64,000 bases of DNA from Edaphobacter lichenicola. GTDB lineage: Bacteria > Acidobacteriota > Terriglobia > Terriglobales > Acidobacteriaceae. The translations under genes and the position numbers were made by a program. Positions 8,408 through 17,109 of the stretch are shown piece by piece; position 1 is the stretch's first letter; the number at the start of each line of letters is the position of its first letter. The stretch lies in contig NZ_CP073696.1 in the NCBI RefSeq assembly GCF_025264645.1, positions 186,001 to 250,000 on the forward strand, given 5' to 3'. The notes beneath the pieces were generated by a model. That model searched no databases. It had not been told where the DNA came from and worked only from the letters and a program-made list of their open reading frames with translations.

Positions 8408-9748
8408 ATGCGAATGATGGAACTTTGGACCGAATACGAAGGCAGAACGATCGATGGGACCTTTCGGCTCACCAAGCTGATACGCCCCGAGGGCCGGAGC
8501 GCGTTTTTTTCGACCTCGAATGGGACCGGGGTTCCGACGGTTATACGGCTGATCGAATCTCACTTCGACGATGACGAGATTCTGGCGCGGTGGCGGGGCG
8601 TTCAGGCGCTGGACCATGTGAATCTCATCAAGCTGAAGAGCTTTGGACAGGTCACGGTGGACGAGACTTCGCTGGTTTATGCGGTGATGGAGCCGGTGGA
8701 GGCGAACCTGGGAGAGATTCTGGCCGAGCGGCGGCTGACTGTAGTCGAGACCAAACAGGTTGCAACGAGTCTGGTGTCGGCGCTTGAAGCACTGCATTCG
8801 AACGGCTTTGTACACGAGCATATCGAGCCGGCGAATGTGCTGGCGGTTGGTGAGGAGATCAAGCTGCGGAGCGACTGCATTCGGGAGACACCTGAAGGCG
8901 ATGAAGGCAGCGAACTTAAGAGATGGGATGTGTACGATCTCTCTGTTGTGTTCCTGCAGGCGTTGACGCAGCACAAGACACTGGAGGAGGCAGAGCGCGA
9001 GCTTCCGCTGCAGGCGCCGTTCGATGAGATCGTTCGTAAGGGGATGAGTGGGGAGTGGGGGCTGGCCGAGATTGCGGCAGCGCTCAATCTGAAAGCAGAT
9101 GTGCCGCCGGTTGTGCGTGCCTCCGCTGCGGAGCCAAAGGTTGAGGTGGAGCGGCCTGTTGCTTCGTTGCCCGAGACGAAGCCGATGGCTGCGAGAGGTG
9201 TTCCTGTTCGAGTGGATGAGGTGGATGGCGAGCCGCGAGGTATTGAAGTGCGGCGGCTGGTCATTGGTGTTGGAGCGATGCTCCTGCTGTTGGTGGTCTG
9301 GTTTTTTGTGCATGGCAGGGCGAAGTCGAATGGAGCTGTGCCGCAGACGGTTGCTGCGCCATCGGTCGCTCAGGGGAGCGATGCTGCTGCGCCGAGTACT
9401 ACTCCAACAACGGAGGCACCTGCTGCTGTGCCGGATGCAGGTCCTGCTGCCGCAGCGCCGGCGAGTGTTCCTTCTCCTTCGGTGCCGGTGACGGGCGATG
9501 CTCGAGGACAGTGGCGAGTGGTGGCGTATACGTATAACCGTGAGGCACAGGCGCAGCAGAAGGCAGCGAGTGTCGCGGCGAAGCATCCAGAGCTGAAGCC
9601 TGAGGTGTTTACGCCGAATGGACACGCGCCGTATCTGGTGGCGGTTGGTGGAACGATGAGCCGGGATGAGGCGTTTGCGCTGGTGAAGAAAGCGAAGGCG
9701 CAAGGGGCGCTGCCTCGCGATAGTTATGCTCAGAACTATCGCCGGTAG
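8408..9748 (+). CDS. membrane pseudokinase with C-terminal SPOR-like domain
   Basis: A 446-residue protein in three parts. Residues ~12-225 have the layout of a Ser/Thr protein kinase, but key residues are lost: the VAIK lysine is Arg47, the HRD aspartate is His138 (HEHIEPANVL), the following lysine is Glu140, and DFG is replaced by SDC at 155-157. Asn143 is kept. Residues 283-302 form one transmembrane helix, followed by an Ala/Pro-rich linker. Residues ~367-446 resemble a SPOR fold (QWRVVAYTYN...APYLVAVGG...A.ALVKKAKA), known to bind denuded peptidoglycan. The start is uncertain by a few codons (8408, 8414 or 8417). Role is inferred as a non-catalytic envelope sensor or scaffold. Confidence 0.78.
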   Translation: MRMMELWTEYEGRTIDGTFRLTKLIRPEGRSAFFSTSNGTGVPTVIRLIESHFDDDEILARWRGVQALDHVNLIKLKSFGQVTVDETSLVYAVMEPVEANLGEILAERRLTVVETKQVATSLVSALEALHSNGFVHEHIEPANVLAVGEEIKLRSDCIRETPEGDEGSELKRWDVYDLSVVFLQALTQHKTLEEAERELPLQAPFDEIVRKGMSGEWGLAEIAAALNLKADVPPVVRASAAEPKVEVERPVASLPETKPMAARGVPVRVDEVDGEPRGIEVRRLVIGVGAMLLLLVVWFFVHGRAKSNGAVPQTVAAPSVAQGSDAAAPSTTPTTEAPAAVPDAGPAAAAPASVPSPSVPVTGDARGQWRVVAYTYNREAQAQQKAASVAAKHPELKPEVFTPNGHAPYLVAVGGTMSRDEAFALVKKAKAQGALPRDSYAQNYRR

Positions 9749-9862
9749 AGGCTTCATGATTTAAGTGCTCGACTGTGTTGGGCTTTGCAGAGATACTGCG
9801 GAGATGAATGTGTCTCAGCGCGGCGGTGTTGTGAACGATCGTCGAAGATCGAGAGTTCGACG

Positions 9863-11101
9863 ATGCCGCTGATCATCCCCGCAGCTATGTCTGCCGCTTC
9901 ACAGCGAGGGCGCTTCTTTGACTCCGATTTATCCCCGCGGGCGGTTTTGATTGGGTTGATGTTGCTGGTCAGTTGTCTGTACTTCAATCTCGCGGAGACG
10001 TCTTATCTCGACGACTTTCGCGCTTTTTATGTTGCGGGGATGGCGACGCACGATCATCTTGATCCCTATGTGAATCATGTCGATCTGGATGAACGATATG
10101 CTGACGCGCTTTGGGTGCGCGCTGATAGCCGTTATATCTATCCGCCTACGGCTTTGTTTTTTTTATCTCCTCTTAGCAGACTGCCTTACAAATATGCAAA
10201 GCTTCTGTTCGCGATGCTTATGGTGTTGACGATGGTGGGGATTTTGGATTTTTTTCATCGTCGATACCCAGGGCAGACCCTTGTTTTATTCGCTCTCTTC
10301 ATCAGCCTGCCGATGATTACGAACATCGATACTGGCAATACGGATGTGTTGATTCTTGCACTATTGTTGGGGGCGTTCTACCTGGAGGATGGGTGGAAGG
10401 CGGGACTCTGTCTCGGGATCGCAGTTGCGATTAAATTTGCTCCCGTGGTGGCGGTGGTGTGGTTTCTGGGGAATCTGAGATGGCGGACCGCTGCCTGGGC
10501 GGTGGCGGTGAGTGGAGTCCTGGGTATAGCAGCGCTTGCTCGATGGGGTGCAAGTTATTACTTGGAGTTTTTCCATCACCTGGTGGCGCATGCGGACCCG
10601 AACCGACCGAGAGTTGCGCACCAGTTTACGACGCTGAAGATGTTCGACGGATTTCTGCTTACACCGCAGGGAACGTTTGCGTTTCAACATGACATCTGCG
10701 GCTATGTGCAGAATCCCCTCCGATACTTAGGAAAGCCTGCCGGTGCCGTTGGTGTGGCGCTTCTGCTTATGTTTTTTGTGTGGCTGTTCGGGAGCGTTCG
10801 GGGGAGGCTGTTTAATGCGGAGCAGAGTTTTTTTCTGTTTCTTGTGGTGAGTCTGCTTGCGAATCACCTGTTGTGGCCGATGGGTCTGGTGGCGTGTTTT
10901 CCGCTGCTGATTTTGTTGGTTGCTTCAGCGAAGACTCCGAATCTGGCTGCATTGCTTTTGCTGGCACCGCTGATGATGACGGTACAGCTCGTGGGGCAAC
11001 TCAACTTTACGGTGTGGATGATTGTTGCGGGGTATTGGGTGTTTCGGAACGGCTGGTTGCGGGGGGCGACCAGCCGTTCGACGTTAGAGTTCGCTTCGTA
11101 A
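9863..11101 (+). CDS. polytopic membrane glycosyltransferase, GT87 (DUF2029) type
   Basis: A 412-residue integral membrane protein with about nine hydrophobic segments. The first loop, after helix 1, holds YLDDFRAFYVAG and then DPYV, the position of the conserved Asp region in GT87/GT-C polyprenyl-phosphate mannosyltransferases. YIYPPTALF also matches the family. It probably transfers a sugar from a lipid-linked donor to a periplasmic acceptor; donor and acceptor are unknown. The start at 9863 has GAGAG upstream; the preceding in-frame codons from 9785 are Cys/Arg-rich and unlikely. Its stop lies 2 bases from the stop of the convergent gene. Confidence 0.82.
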   Translation: MPLIIPAAMSAASQRGRFFDSDLSPRAVLIGLMLLVSCLYFNLAETSYLDDFRAFYVAGMATHDHLDPYVNHVDLDERYADALWVRADSRYIYPPTALFFLSPLSRLPYKYAKLLFAMLMVLTMVGILDFFHRRYPGQTLVLFALFISLPMITNIDTGNTDVLILALLLGAFYLEDGWKAGLCLGIAVAIKFAPVVAVVWFLGNLRWRTAAWAVAVSGVLGIAALARWGASYYLEFFHHLVAHADPNRPRVAHQFTTLKMFDGFLLTPQGTFAFQHDICGYVQNPLRYLGKPAGAVGVALLLMFFVWLFGSVRGRLFNAEQSFFLFLVVSLLANHLLWPMGLVACFPLLILLVASAKTPNLAALLLLAPLMMTVQLVGQLNFTVWMIVAGYWVFRNGWLRGATSRSTLEFAS

Positions 11102-11103
11102 CG

Positions 11104-12231
11104 TTATTTTTTCTCGGTTGTTTTTTCGGTTTGGGCCAGGAAGTCGATGAGGTATTGCTTCCATACGATGGCCTGGGTGTGGGTGCCGTGGCCGCGGGTG
11201 GCGTCGGAGATGGGGATGAGGATGAACTTTGCGTTGGGCATCTTCGTGACCATCTTTTCGGCGATGCCTAGTTCAGGCGGGTTGATGAAGTCGTCGGCAG
11301 AGTTGATCCATAGGACCGGCGCGGTGATGGTCGCCAGCTTTGGGGCTGGGTTGTAGTTGCGCGATGCGTTGACGTAGTAAAGGAAGTTGTTGGCGTCGGT
11401 GTTGGCGATGTCGGCGGTGATGACGCGGTCGATGTAGGCCTCGGCCTGGACGCGGGTGGGAAAGTTTTTCTGGAGTTGAAGGGGAGCGCCGCCTGCGATG
11501 ATGATGAGGTCGTTGGCGCCGCGAAGGCCTTCGGCGGGTTCGGTGGTGTATTCGCCGTTGTTCCACGCTGGGTCGTGTTTGATGGACTCCATGGCCATGT
11601 AGCGCCACATGCGATTGCGTCCTGCTAGTTCAACGGGGAGGCAGGCGAAGGGTGCGAGTGCGTCGGAGAACTGGGGGAAGGTCTCACCCCAGACGAAGGA
11701 CTGCATGCAGCCCATGGAGGTGCCGAGGATGAGGCGGAGATGGTCGACGTGGAGGCCATCGGTGAGCATGGTGTGCTGCGAGGCAACCATGTCGTCGTAG
11801 TCGTAGTGGGGGAAGCGCATGTGGAGGCCATCGGATGGCTTGGAGGATTCGCCGTGGCCGATGTCGTCGGGGAGGATGATGAAGAATTTTGTGATGTCGA
11901 AGGGCTGGCCGGGGCCGAAGAGGACGTCGGAGAAGACGGGGTTGAGGAGTGAGTGCGCGTCGCCGCCGGTGCCGTGGAGAAGAAGGATGGCGTTGTCGGT
12001 GTGGCCGGCAGAGTCGCGGTGCGGCTGGCCGAGGGTGAGGTAGTGGAGTTTTAGCTCGGGGAGGGTTTCGCCGGTGCCGAAGCGGAAGTTTTTGATGATG
12101 TAGGTGCCGTCCTGAGTGGGCCACTTGGTGGGAGCGGGTTGGGCATGGGCAGTCGCGGCTAAGAGCGCAGGGATGAGGGCGAGGTGGCTCAAGCGGCGAA
12201 GCAGTGGAATCGATGCGATCGGCGACGTCAA
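11104..12231 (-). CDS. secreted alpha/beta hydrolase of the MetX (homoserine O-acetyltransferase-like) group
   Basis: A 375-residue alpha/beta hydrolase. Residues 1-30 form a signal peptide ending ATAHA, so it acts outside the cytoplasm. The MetX-like features are [31 protein letters not shown] (oxyanion region), GTSMGC with nucleophile Ser172, a DD pair in INSADDF, and RGHGTH with the catalytic His. The LGGD/ARRS-type substrate loops of true MetX are not obvious. Export argues against a role in methionine synthesis; an esterase or acyltransferase role is more likely. No riboswitch was seen upstream. Confidence 0.85.
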   Translation of the reverse strand: MTSPIASIPLLRRLSHLALIPALLAATAHAQPAPTKWPTQDGTYIIKNFRFGTGETLPELKLHYLTLGQPHRDSAGHTDNAILLLHGTGGDAHSLLNPVFSDVLFGPGQPFDITKFFIILPDDIGHGESSKPSDGLHMRFPHYDYDDMVASQHTMLTDGLHVDHLRLILGTSMGCMQSFVWGETFPQFSDALAPFACLPVELAGRNRMWRYMAMESIKHDPAWNNGEYTTEPAEGLRGANDLIIIAGGAPLQLQKNFPTRVQAEAYIDRVITADIANTDANNFLYYVNASRNYNPAPKLATITAPVLWINSADDFINPPELGIAEKMVTKMPNAKFILIPISDATRGHGTHTQAIVWKQYLIDFLAQTEKTTEKK

Positions 12232-12378
12232 TGGCGGCTCCCGGGCGAGGAAATATGTGATATCTCAAAAATATACCTTCCAGCGGTTTTGGTGGGAGCA
12301 AAACGACAGGCCGAGAGATCCAGTCGAGGCTGCATCCAAGTGGGAGATGCATATTTTGTTGAAGGGTTTGGTGATTCG

Positions 12379-13272
12379 ATGAGTGATCTTTATACGTTGC
12401 AGGACCCCACTAAGCAGTATCCCCGACCGAAGTTTAAGAGGCAGACGCAGGGGGTGCCCGGACTCGATAAAAAGTTGGTGCCGAAGGCCGACCACGGTGA
12501 GACCAGCTACCGTGGCAGTGGGCGACTGCCCAATCGTAAGGCGTTGGTGACAGGTGGGGATTCGGGAATTGGACGGGCGGCAGCGATTGCGTTTGCGCGT
12601 GAGGGGGCGGATGTCGCGATCAACTATCTGCCGAGTGAAGAGGCGGATGCGAAAGAGGTGATCGCCCTGATTGAAGCGGAGGGGAGAAAGGCGTTTGCTC
12701 TGCCGGGAGATTTGAAGGATGAGAAGTTCTGCATCAAGCTGGTCAAAGAGGCCCACAAGAAGCTCGGCGGTCTGGATATTCTGACATGTGTTGCGGGCAG
12801 ACAGCATGCGGTGGAGAAGATTGCTGACATGACGACGAAGGTTTTTGAGGAGACCTATCGCGTGAACGTGTTTGCTCTGTTCTGGATGTGCAAGGCGGCA
12901 TTGCCGTTGATGCCACCGGGCGGGACGATCATTACGACAGCATCGATTCAGGCGACCCATCCCAGCCCGAGTCTGCTTGACTATGCTCCTACCAAGGCTG
13001 CGATTCTTGCCTTCACACGCGCGCTGGCTCGGCAGGTTGCGGAGGACGGGATCCGAGTGAACTGCGTTGCTCCTGGGCCGGTTTGGACTCCATTGCAGAC
13101 GAGCGGTGGGCAGCCGGCGAAGAAGATTCCGGAGTTCGGGTCGGAGACTCCGATGAAACGGCCGGGCCAGCCGGTGGAGATGGCGCCGTTGTATGTGCTT
13201 CTGGCTTCGCAGGAGTCGAGCTATGTTACGGGCGAGGTGTATGGAGCTACGGGTGGCCTGGAGGTATCGTAG
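12379..13272 (+). CDS. short-chain dehydrogenase/reductase with N-terminal extension
   Basis: A 297-residue NAD(P)-dependent oxidoreductase of the YghA/GSP39-like SDR group. The cofactor motif is TGGDSGIGR, the active-site Ser lies in TASIQA, and YAPTKAA supplies Tyr and Lys. NVFALFWM corresponds to the NVxxxF structural motif. The ~45-residue polar N-terminal extension ([15 protein letters not shown]...) is typical of this subgroup, which is often stress-linked in other bacteria. The start at 12379 is chosen over longer in-frame codons from 12184, which overlap the divergent MetX-like gene. Substrate unknown. Confidence 0.9.
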   Translation: MSDLYTLQDPTKQYPRPKFKRQTQGVPGLDKKLVPKADHGETSYRGSGRLPNRKALVTGGDSGIGRAAAIAFAREGADVAINYLPSEEADAKEVIALIEAEGRKAFALPGDLKDEKFCIKLVKEAHKKLGGLDILTCVAGRQHAVEKIADMTTKVFEETYRVNVFALFWMCKAALPLMPPGGTIITTASIQATHPSPSLLDYAPTKAAILAFTRALARQVAEDGIRVNCVAPGPVWTPLQTSGGQPAKKIPEFGSETPMKRPGQPVEMAPLYVLLASQESSYVTGEVYGATGGLEVS

Positions 13273-13347
13273 GGCGGAGTTGGCGGGATTTGTGAGGCCG
13301 GGAACCAGACTGTAGGGTTTGGCGTACAGGTGCTTAGGAGAAACTCC

Positions 13348-14241
13348 ATGCGCCTTACGTCTGCCCGGTCTACGGGCCTCGCTCCAGTGTTGGCGGTAGC
13401 TTTGTTTGCTGCTGCAGCGTCCACTTCTTTTGGCCAGAACAATGAGCACGAGTGGCAGAAGGATTATCCGCTCAGCGGTGCCGCTTCACTTACCGCTCAG
13501 ACTGGCGACAGCCATCTGGCTATTCACTCGTGTGGGGATTGCAAGGCAATTCAGGTTCGTGTGCACTCGGGGAGAGATCTCAATCGGTATGTGCTCGAAG
13601 AGCGTCAGGAGGGCAACCATGTCTTTTTTTCTCTGAAAGAAAAACCGCATATGGGCGTGGTTATTCATTGGACAGAGAAGGAGGCGACGCAGGTGAGCAT
13701 AGAGACTCCGGCGAGCCTGGAGCTTGATGCGAGGACGTCGGATGGGAATTTGTCGGTGGCGGGTTTGACCGGCAGCCTGAAGGTGCACTCCAGCGATGGC
13801 AGAGTTTCACTCGAGGATGTTCATGGAGACCTGCGGTTGACCGCTTCTGATGGAAATGTGACTGTCCATAACGCCAGCGGAACGATTGATGCGAGGGGTT
13901 CGGATGGGCATATGAAGGTTGACGGCCAGTTCACTGCTGTCAATCTGCATACCAGTGATGGAGGTCTCGACTTTGTGCTCGCGACGGGTTCGCAGTTGAC
14001 TGCCGCATCCAGTATTGAGAGCTCCGATGGCAGCGTGTCAGTTGTGGTCCCCCGGAATCTCGCTGCCGATCTTGATATTTCGACGCATGATGGACGAATT
14101 AACTGCGCACTCCCGATTACGACAGACAACTACAACAGCGCTGATTCGGGAGGGCACCATCTTCATGGACATCTGAACGCGGGCGGAGTTCCGTTGAGCA
14201 TTCATACTTCGGACGGAAACTTGAATATCGCTAGTCTCTAG
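13348..14241 (+). CDS. exported DUF4097-like beta-repeat protein
   Basis: A 297-residue protein with a signal peptide (cleavage near TSFGQ) followed by a beta-solenoid-like array. The turn S/T-x-DG recurs about every 19-20 residues: TSDGN, SSDGR, ASDGN, GSDGH, TSDGG, SSDGS, THDGR and TSDGN. This is the pattern of DUF4097 'putative adhesin' proteins. The start at 13348 has GGAG seven bases upstream; the alternative at 13330 lacks one. A perfect 19-bp terminator follows the stop. Function is unknown; the solenoid suggests a surface or periplasmic binding role. Confidence 0.85.
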   Translation: MRLTSARSTGLAPVLAVALFAAAASTSFGQNNEHEWQKDYPLSGAASLTAQTGDSHLAIHSCGDCKAIQVRVHSGRDLNRYVLEERQEGNHVFFSLKEKPHMGVVIHWTEKEATQVSIETPASLELDARTSDGNLSVAGLTGSLKVHSSDGRVSLEDVHGDLRLTASDGNVTVHNASGTIDARGSDGHMKVDGQFTAVNLHTSDGGLDFVLATGSQLTAASSIESSDGSVSVVVPRNLAADLDISTHDGRINCALPITTDNYNSADSGGHHLHGHLNAGGVPLSIHTSDGNLNIASL

Positions 14242-14261
14242 TCTTGGTTGGTGGACGAAGT

Positions 14262-14306
14262 AAAAAGCTACGGCGTGGAGTCAATCGCTCCACGCCGTAG
14301 CTTTTT
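14262..14306. terminator. strong bidirectional terminator
   Basis: Perfect 19-bp inverted repeat (14262-14280 with 14288-14306), loop TCAATCG, with AAAAA on one side and TTTTT on the other. It lies between the convergent DUF4097-like and M61 peptidase genes and would serve both. Confidence 0.93.
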
Positions 14307-14318
14307 GTGAAGTGCTTA

Positions 14319-16262
14319 CTATTCGGTTTGGCTGTCAGGATCCTTCTTCTCTGCGGGGATGGGTTCGGATTTGGCCAGGGGTTTGGTGATGTCGTCGAGG
14401 TAGTCGTGGGCGCCTTCTACTCGGACGAGAGTGGGGTAGCGTTCGCCGTCATGGTAGTCAACGTCGGCAGTGGTGACGAAGGTGTCGCTCTGAAGGATGA
14501 AGTGGATGGGCTCAGAGGTTCCCTTCGCCTGCTTGATTGCGGATTTGAGCGCGTCGTTGGAGAAGACGTTGCCGTTGATGGCGATGATCTTCTGGCCGGG
14601 GAAGAGTTTTGCCTTGTCGGCAGGGCCATTCCAGCGGACGTCCGTGATGTTGCCTTCCTTGTTGACTCGGATGCCGAGGGAGTACCACGCATTGGTGCCA
14701 ATGCCATAGCGTGCGTAGGTGGAGGCGACTGTGCGTTCGGACTTTGAGGGCTTATCGGTGTAGACGAGCTTATAGCCGCCACGTTCGATGCCGGCGAGGT
14801 CAGCGCGGGTGTTCAGGTTGTCGATGCGCTCGTGGATGAAGGTGGCCCAGTCGTAGGGAACGACCTGATTGAGGTCGGCTACGAGCTCGTCGCGGTTGTA
14901 GGTGACGATGAGTGGGCCGGTGTTGCCGCCTTTGCCGAGGAATATGTGCAGGAAGTCGGTGAGGGATTTTTTGTTGTTGGTCTTTTCGCGGATAAGGGTG
15001 TCGGCGTCGAGCCAGAAGAGTTCGCCCTCCTGGTAGTAGTCCTGGCCGCGCTTCCAGTTGGACCAGGCGGGATTGCCTCCGCGGAGGATGCTGGCAGCGA
15101 TGGCGGTGTCTTCGGTGCTGCGCCAGTCGCGGCCAGGCTTGTAGTCGAGGTTAGCGGCGGAGAGGGCGAGCATTTCGCGATACTGCTCCTGCGACTTGAG
15201 GCCGGAGCGGGCGGCGAGGACGTTGCCGAGATAGTGCGTCATGCCTTCGTAGACCCAGAGGAGTGAGCCTTGCTGCATCTTCTCGAAGTCGTCCTGGTAG
15301 AGGTTGAAGGGGCGGCGATATTTGCCGTTCCAGGAGTGGGTGAACTCGTGGGAGAGCAGGTCGGCCTCGGGAAGCTGGTGGTCGGCGTCCGAGAAGCCCT
15401 TTTCGTCGACGCCGTTGTCGGAGGACTGGCCGTGCTCAAGACCTTCACCACCTGCTACGTCGGAGAGAGTGAGGAGAAAGTGGTAGACGTTGTAGTGGCG
15501 GGAGTTGTAAGCGGCACCGGTTTCGCGGACGAGGTTGTTGAGCTCAGCGAGGAGGGCGGGGCGGAGTTTGGAGTCTTCGGGTGAGTCGGAGACGACGTCG
15601 ATGTAGTGCTTCGGGGTGACCTCGGGTGCGAGGGCGAACTCGTGGAAGTACTGGCCGGTGATGACGGGGGAGTCTTCGAGCTGCTCGACGGTGGTGGGGG
15701 CGTAGTGGGTTGTGCCGCCCTTGGGATTCTGCGGATCGTATCCGTCAGTTGGAGTGAGCGCGGTGCCGATGCCCCAGCCTGCCGGGACTTTGACGGAGGG
15801 TTGAATTGCGATGTCTTTTACTGGCGTCTTTGCGGGATAGAGGAGGAGCTTCTCCCATTCGAGGACGGCGAGCTTGTCGCTGACGCGGGAGGTGACGATG
15901 CAGTCGAGGTGGGCGTGGAGAGTGGTGACGCCTTCGGGGACAGTTACGTGGAACTCGTATAGGTCTTCGTCGTCGCGGCGCCAGGGGAGAACCTTGCCGT
16001 TGGCGGTGAAGACGACGCCGGTGATGTCGTCGACCGGGCCGGTGGGGCGATGGTTGCCGGGGATCCACTTGGGGGTCGTGAGAGAGATGGGGCCGGGCTG
16101 GACGGGGATGTCGACCTCGGCGTGGTAGATCTTGCGGGGAGCTTCGGAGAGGTCTGCGGTGATCTGGATGGGAGCCTGCTGGGCTCGCAGAAGGCCGGGG
16201 GTTCCAAGGGTGAGGAGAGCTAGAGGCAGGAGAGCTGTGCGTCTGGTCATGAGCAGGGACAT
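14319..16262 (-). CDS. M61 family metallopeptidase with PDZ domain
   Basis: Exported zinc peptidase of ~647 residues (glycyl aminopeptidase type). A signal peptide ends near LLRAQ. The N-terminal beta domain includes PKWIPGNHRP; the catalytic motif HEFTH is at residues 305-309 followed by SWNGKYRRP; a PDZ domain near the C-terminus includes LGIRVNKEGNITDVRWNGPADKAKLFPGQKIIAING. The order and length match the family. Start choice: AGAGGA abuts the ATG at 16262 with no spacing, while ATG 16250 (MTRRTALL) lies 12 bases from it, so 16250 may be the true start. It preferentially releases N-terminal Gly/Ala in known members. Confidence 0.9.
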   Translation of the reverse strand: MSLLMTRRTALLPLALLTLGTPGLLRAQQAPIQITADLSEAPRKIYHAEVDIPVQPGPISLTTPKWIPGNHRPTGPVDDITGVVFTANGKVLPWRRDDEDLYEFHVTVPEGVTTLHAHLDCIVTSRVSDKLAVLEWEKLLLYPAKTPVKDIAIQPSVKVPAGWGIGTALTPTDGYDPQNPKGGTTHYAPTTVEQLEDSPVITGQYFHEFALAPEVTPKHYIDVVSDSPEDSKLRPALLAELNNLVRETGAAYNSRHYNVYHFLLTLSDVAGGEGLEHGQSSDNGVDEKGFSDADHQLPEADLLSHEFTHSWNGKYRRPFNLYQDDFEKMQQGSLLWVYEGMTHYLGNVLAARSGLKSQEQYREMLALSAANLDYKPGRDWRSTEDTAIAASILRGGNPAWSNWKRGQDYYQEGELFWLDADTLIREKTNNKKSLTDFLHIFLGKGGNTGPLIVTYNRDELVADLNQVVPYDWATFIHERIDNLNTRADLAGIERGGYKLVYTDKPSKSERTVASTYARYGIGTNAWYSLGIRVNKEGNITDVRWNGPADKAKLFPGQKIIAINGNVFSNDALKSAIKQAKGTSEPIHFILQSDTFVTTADVDYHDGERYPTLVRVEGAHDYLDDITKPLAKSEPIPAEKKDPDSQTE

Positions 16263-16320
16263 TCCTCTGAAAGCAGGGATTGGGATTTTAGATATCAGGT
16301 GTAGACGGGACAGGAGAAAG

Positions 16321-16360
16321 AAAGGACGCAGACTAATTTTTTGGGTCAGGTGCGTCCTTT
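16321..16360 (-). terminator. putative terminator of the glutathione peroxidase gene
   Basis: A perfect 10-bp stem AAAGGACGCA / TGCGTCCTTT encloses a 20-base loop, and a T-rich stretch follows on the minus strand. It sits just past the stop at 16370. The large loop makes it weaker than the other terminators here. Confidence 0.55.
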
Positions 16361-16369
16361 GCTACGTAA

Positions 16370-16936
16370 CTAAGAGTTGAGGGCGGATTCAATGGCTGCG
16401 ATGACTGCGGGGTCATCGGGCAGGACTTCTGGGGAGAAGCGGGCTACGACCTTGCCGTTGCGATCGATGAGGAACTTTTCGAAGTTCCAGAGGATGCCGG
16501 GTTCGGGGTTGGTGGTGGCGCCGCTCTTCTGGAGGAAGCCATTGAGGTTTTGGCGGAAGGCTTCGCGGCCCGGGCTGATGGCTTTGGGTTCAGCGGCGAT
16601 GAGGGACTGGTAGAGGGGGTGGGTATCGGGGCCGGTGACGGTGATCTTTGAGAACATGGGGAAGTTGACGCCGAAGGTGGACTTGCAGAAGGCCTGGATG
16701 TCTTCGTTGGAGCCTGGCTCCTGAGCGCCGAAGTCGTTGGCAGGAAAGCCGCAAACGACGAATCCGGAGTTCTGGAAGCGGGTGTAGAGCTTCTCGAGAG
16801 CGTCGTACTGGGGGGTGAGGCCGCATTTGGAGGCTACGTTGACGACGAGGAGGACCTTACCGCGATGTTCGGCGAGGGAGGTGCCTTCACCGGTGATTTT
16901 GCTGACGGGAATGTCGTAGAGGGCAGCAGTGGACAT
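16370..16936 (-). CDS. glutathione peroxidase family protein
   Basis: A 188-residue thiol peroxidase reducing hydroperoxides, usually with thioredoxin in bacteria. The peroxidatic Cys38 lies in NVASKCGLTPQY; GFPANDFGAQEPG supplies the Gln-containing motif, and WNFEKFLIDRNGKVVARF carries the conserved Trp/Asn. It is a Cys rather than a selenocysteine enzyme. No signal peptide is seen, so it is probably cytoplasmic. The start at 16936 is set by CAGGAGA upstream; an in-frame ATG at 16960 is rejected for lack of such a site. Confidence 0.94.
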   Translation of the reverse strand: MSTAALYDIPVSKITGEGTSLAEHRGKVLLVVNVASKCGLTPQYDALEKLYTRFQNSGFVVCGFPANDFGAQEPGSNEDIQAFCKSTFGVNFPMFSKITVTGPDTHPLYQSLIAAEPKAISPGREAFRQNLNGFLQKSGATTNPEPGILWNFEKFLIDRNGKVVARFSPEVLPDDPAVIAAIESALNS

Positions 16937-17109
16937 GGATTCTCCTGATAGTTGTTTCAAGTCAATTATAGGGAGGTCGTGTTTTACGTGCGCGATTTCG
17001 GGTGTATCGGAGGCTTTATGGAATCTTTACGACTTTTTGGGACGTGCTGAAGATTAAATAAAGAGATAGGGGTGGGTTGAGTTGTCAGGCAAGGTACGAT
17101 CTAAATCGT

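Noticed and set aside
7787-9757. 656-codon minus-strand ORF
   Set aside because: Arg/His/Leu-rich antisense shadow of the serine hydrolase end and the pseudokinase gene, with no domain.
12265-13449. 394-codon minus-strand ORF
   Set aside because: Antisense to the SDR gene with no recognisable domain.
16937-17109. c-di-AMP (ydaO) riboswitch before the KimA-like gene
   Set aside because: No conserved core bases or pairing pattern were recognised.
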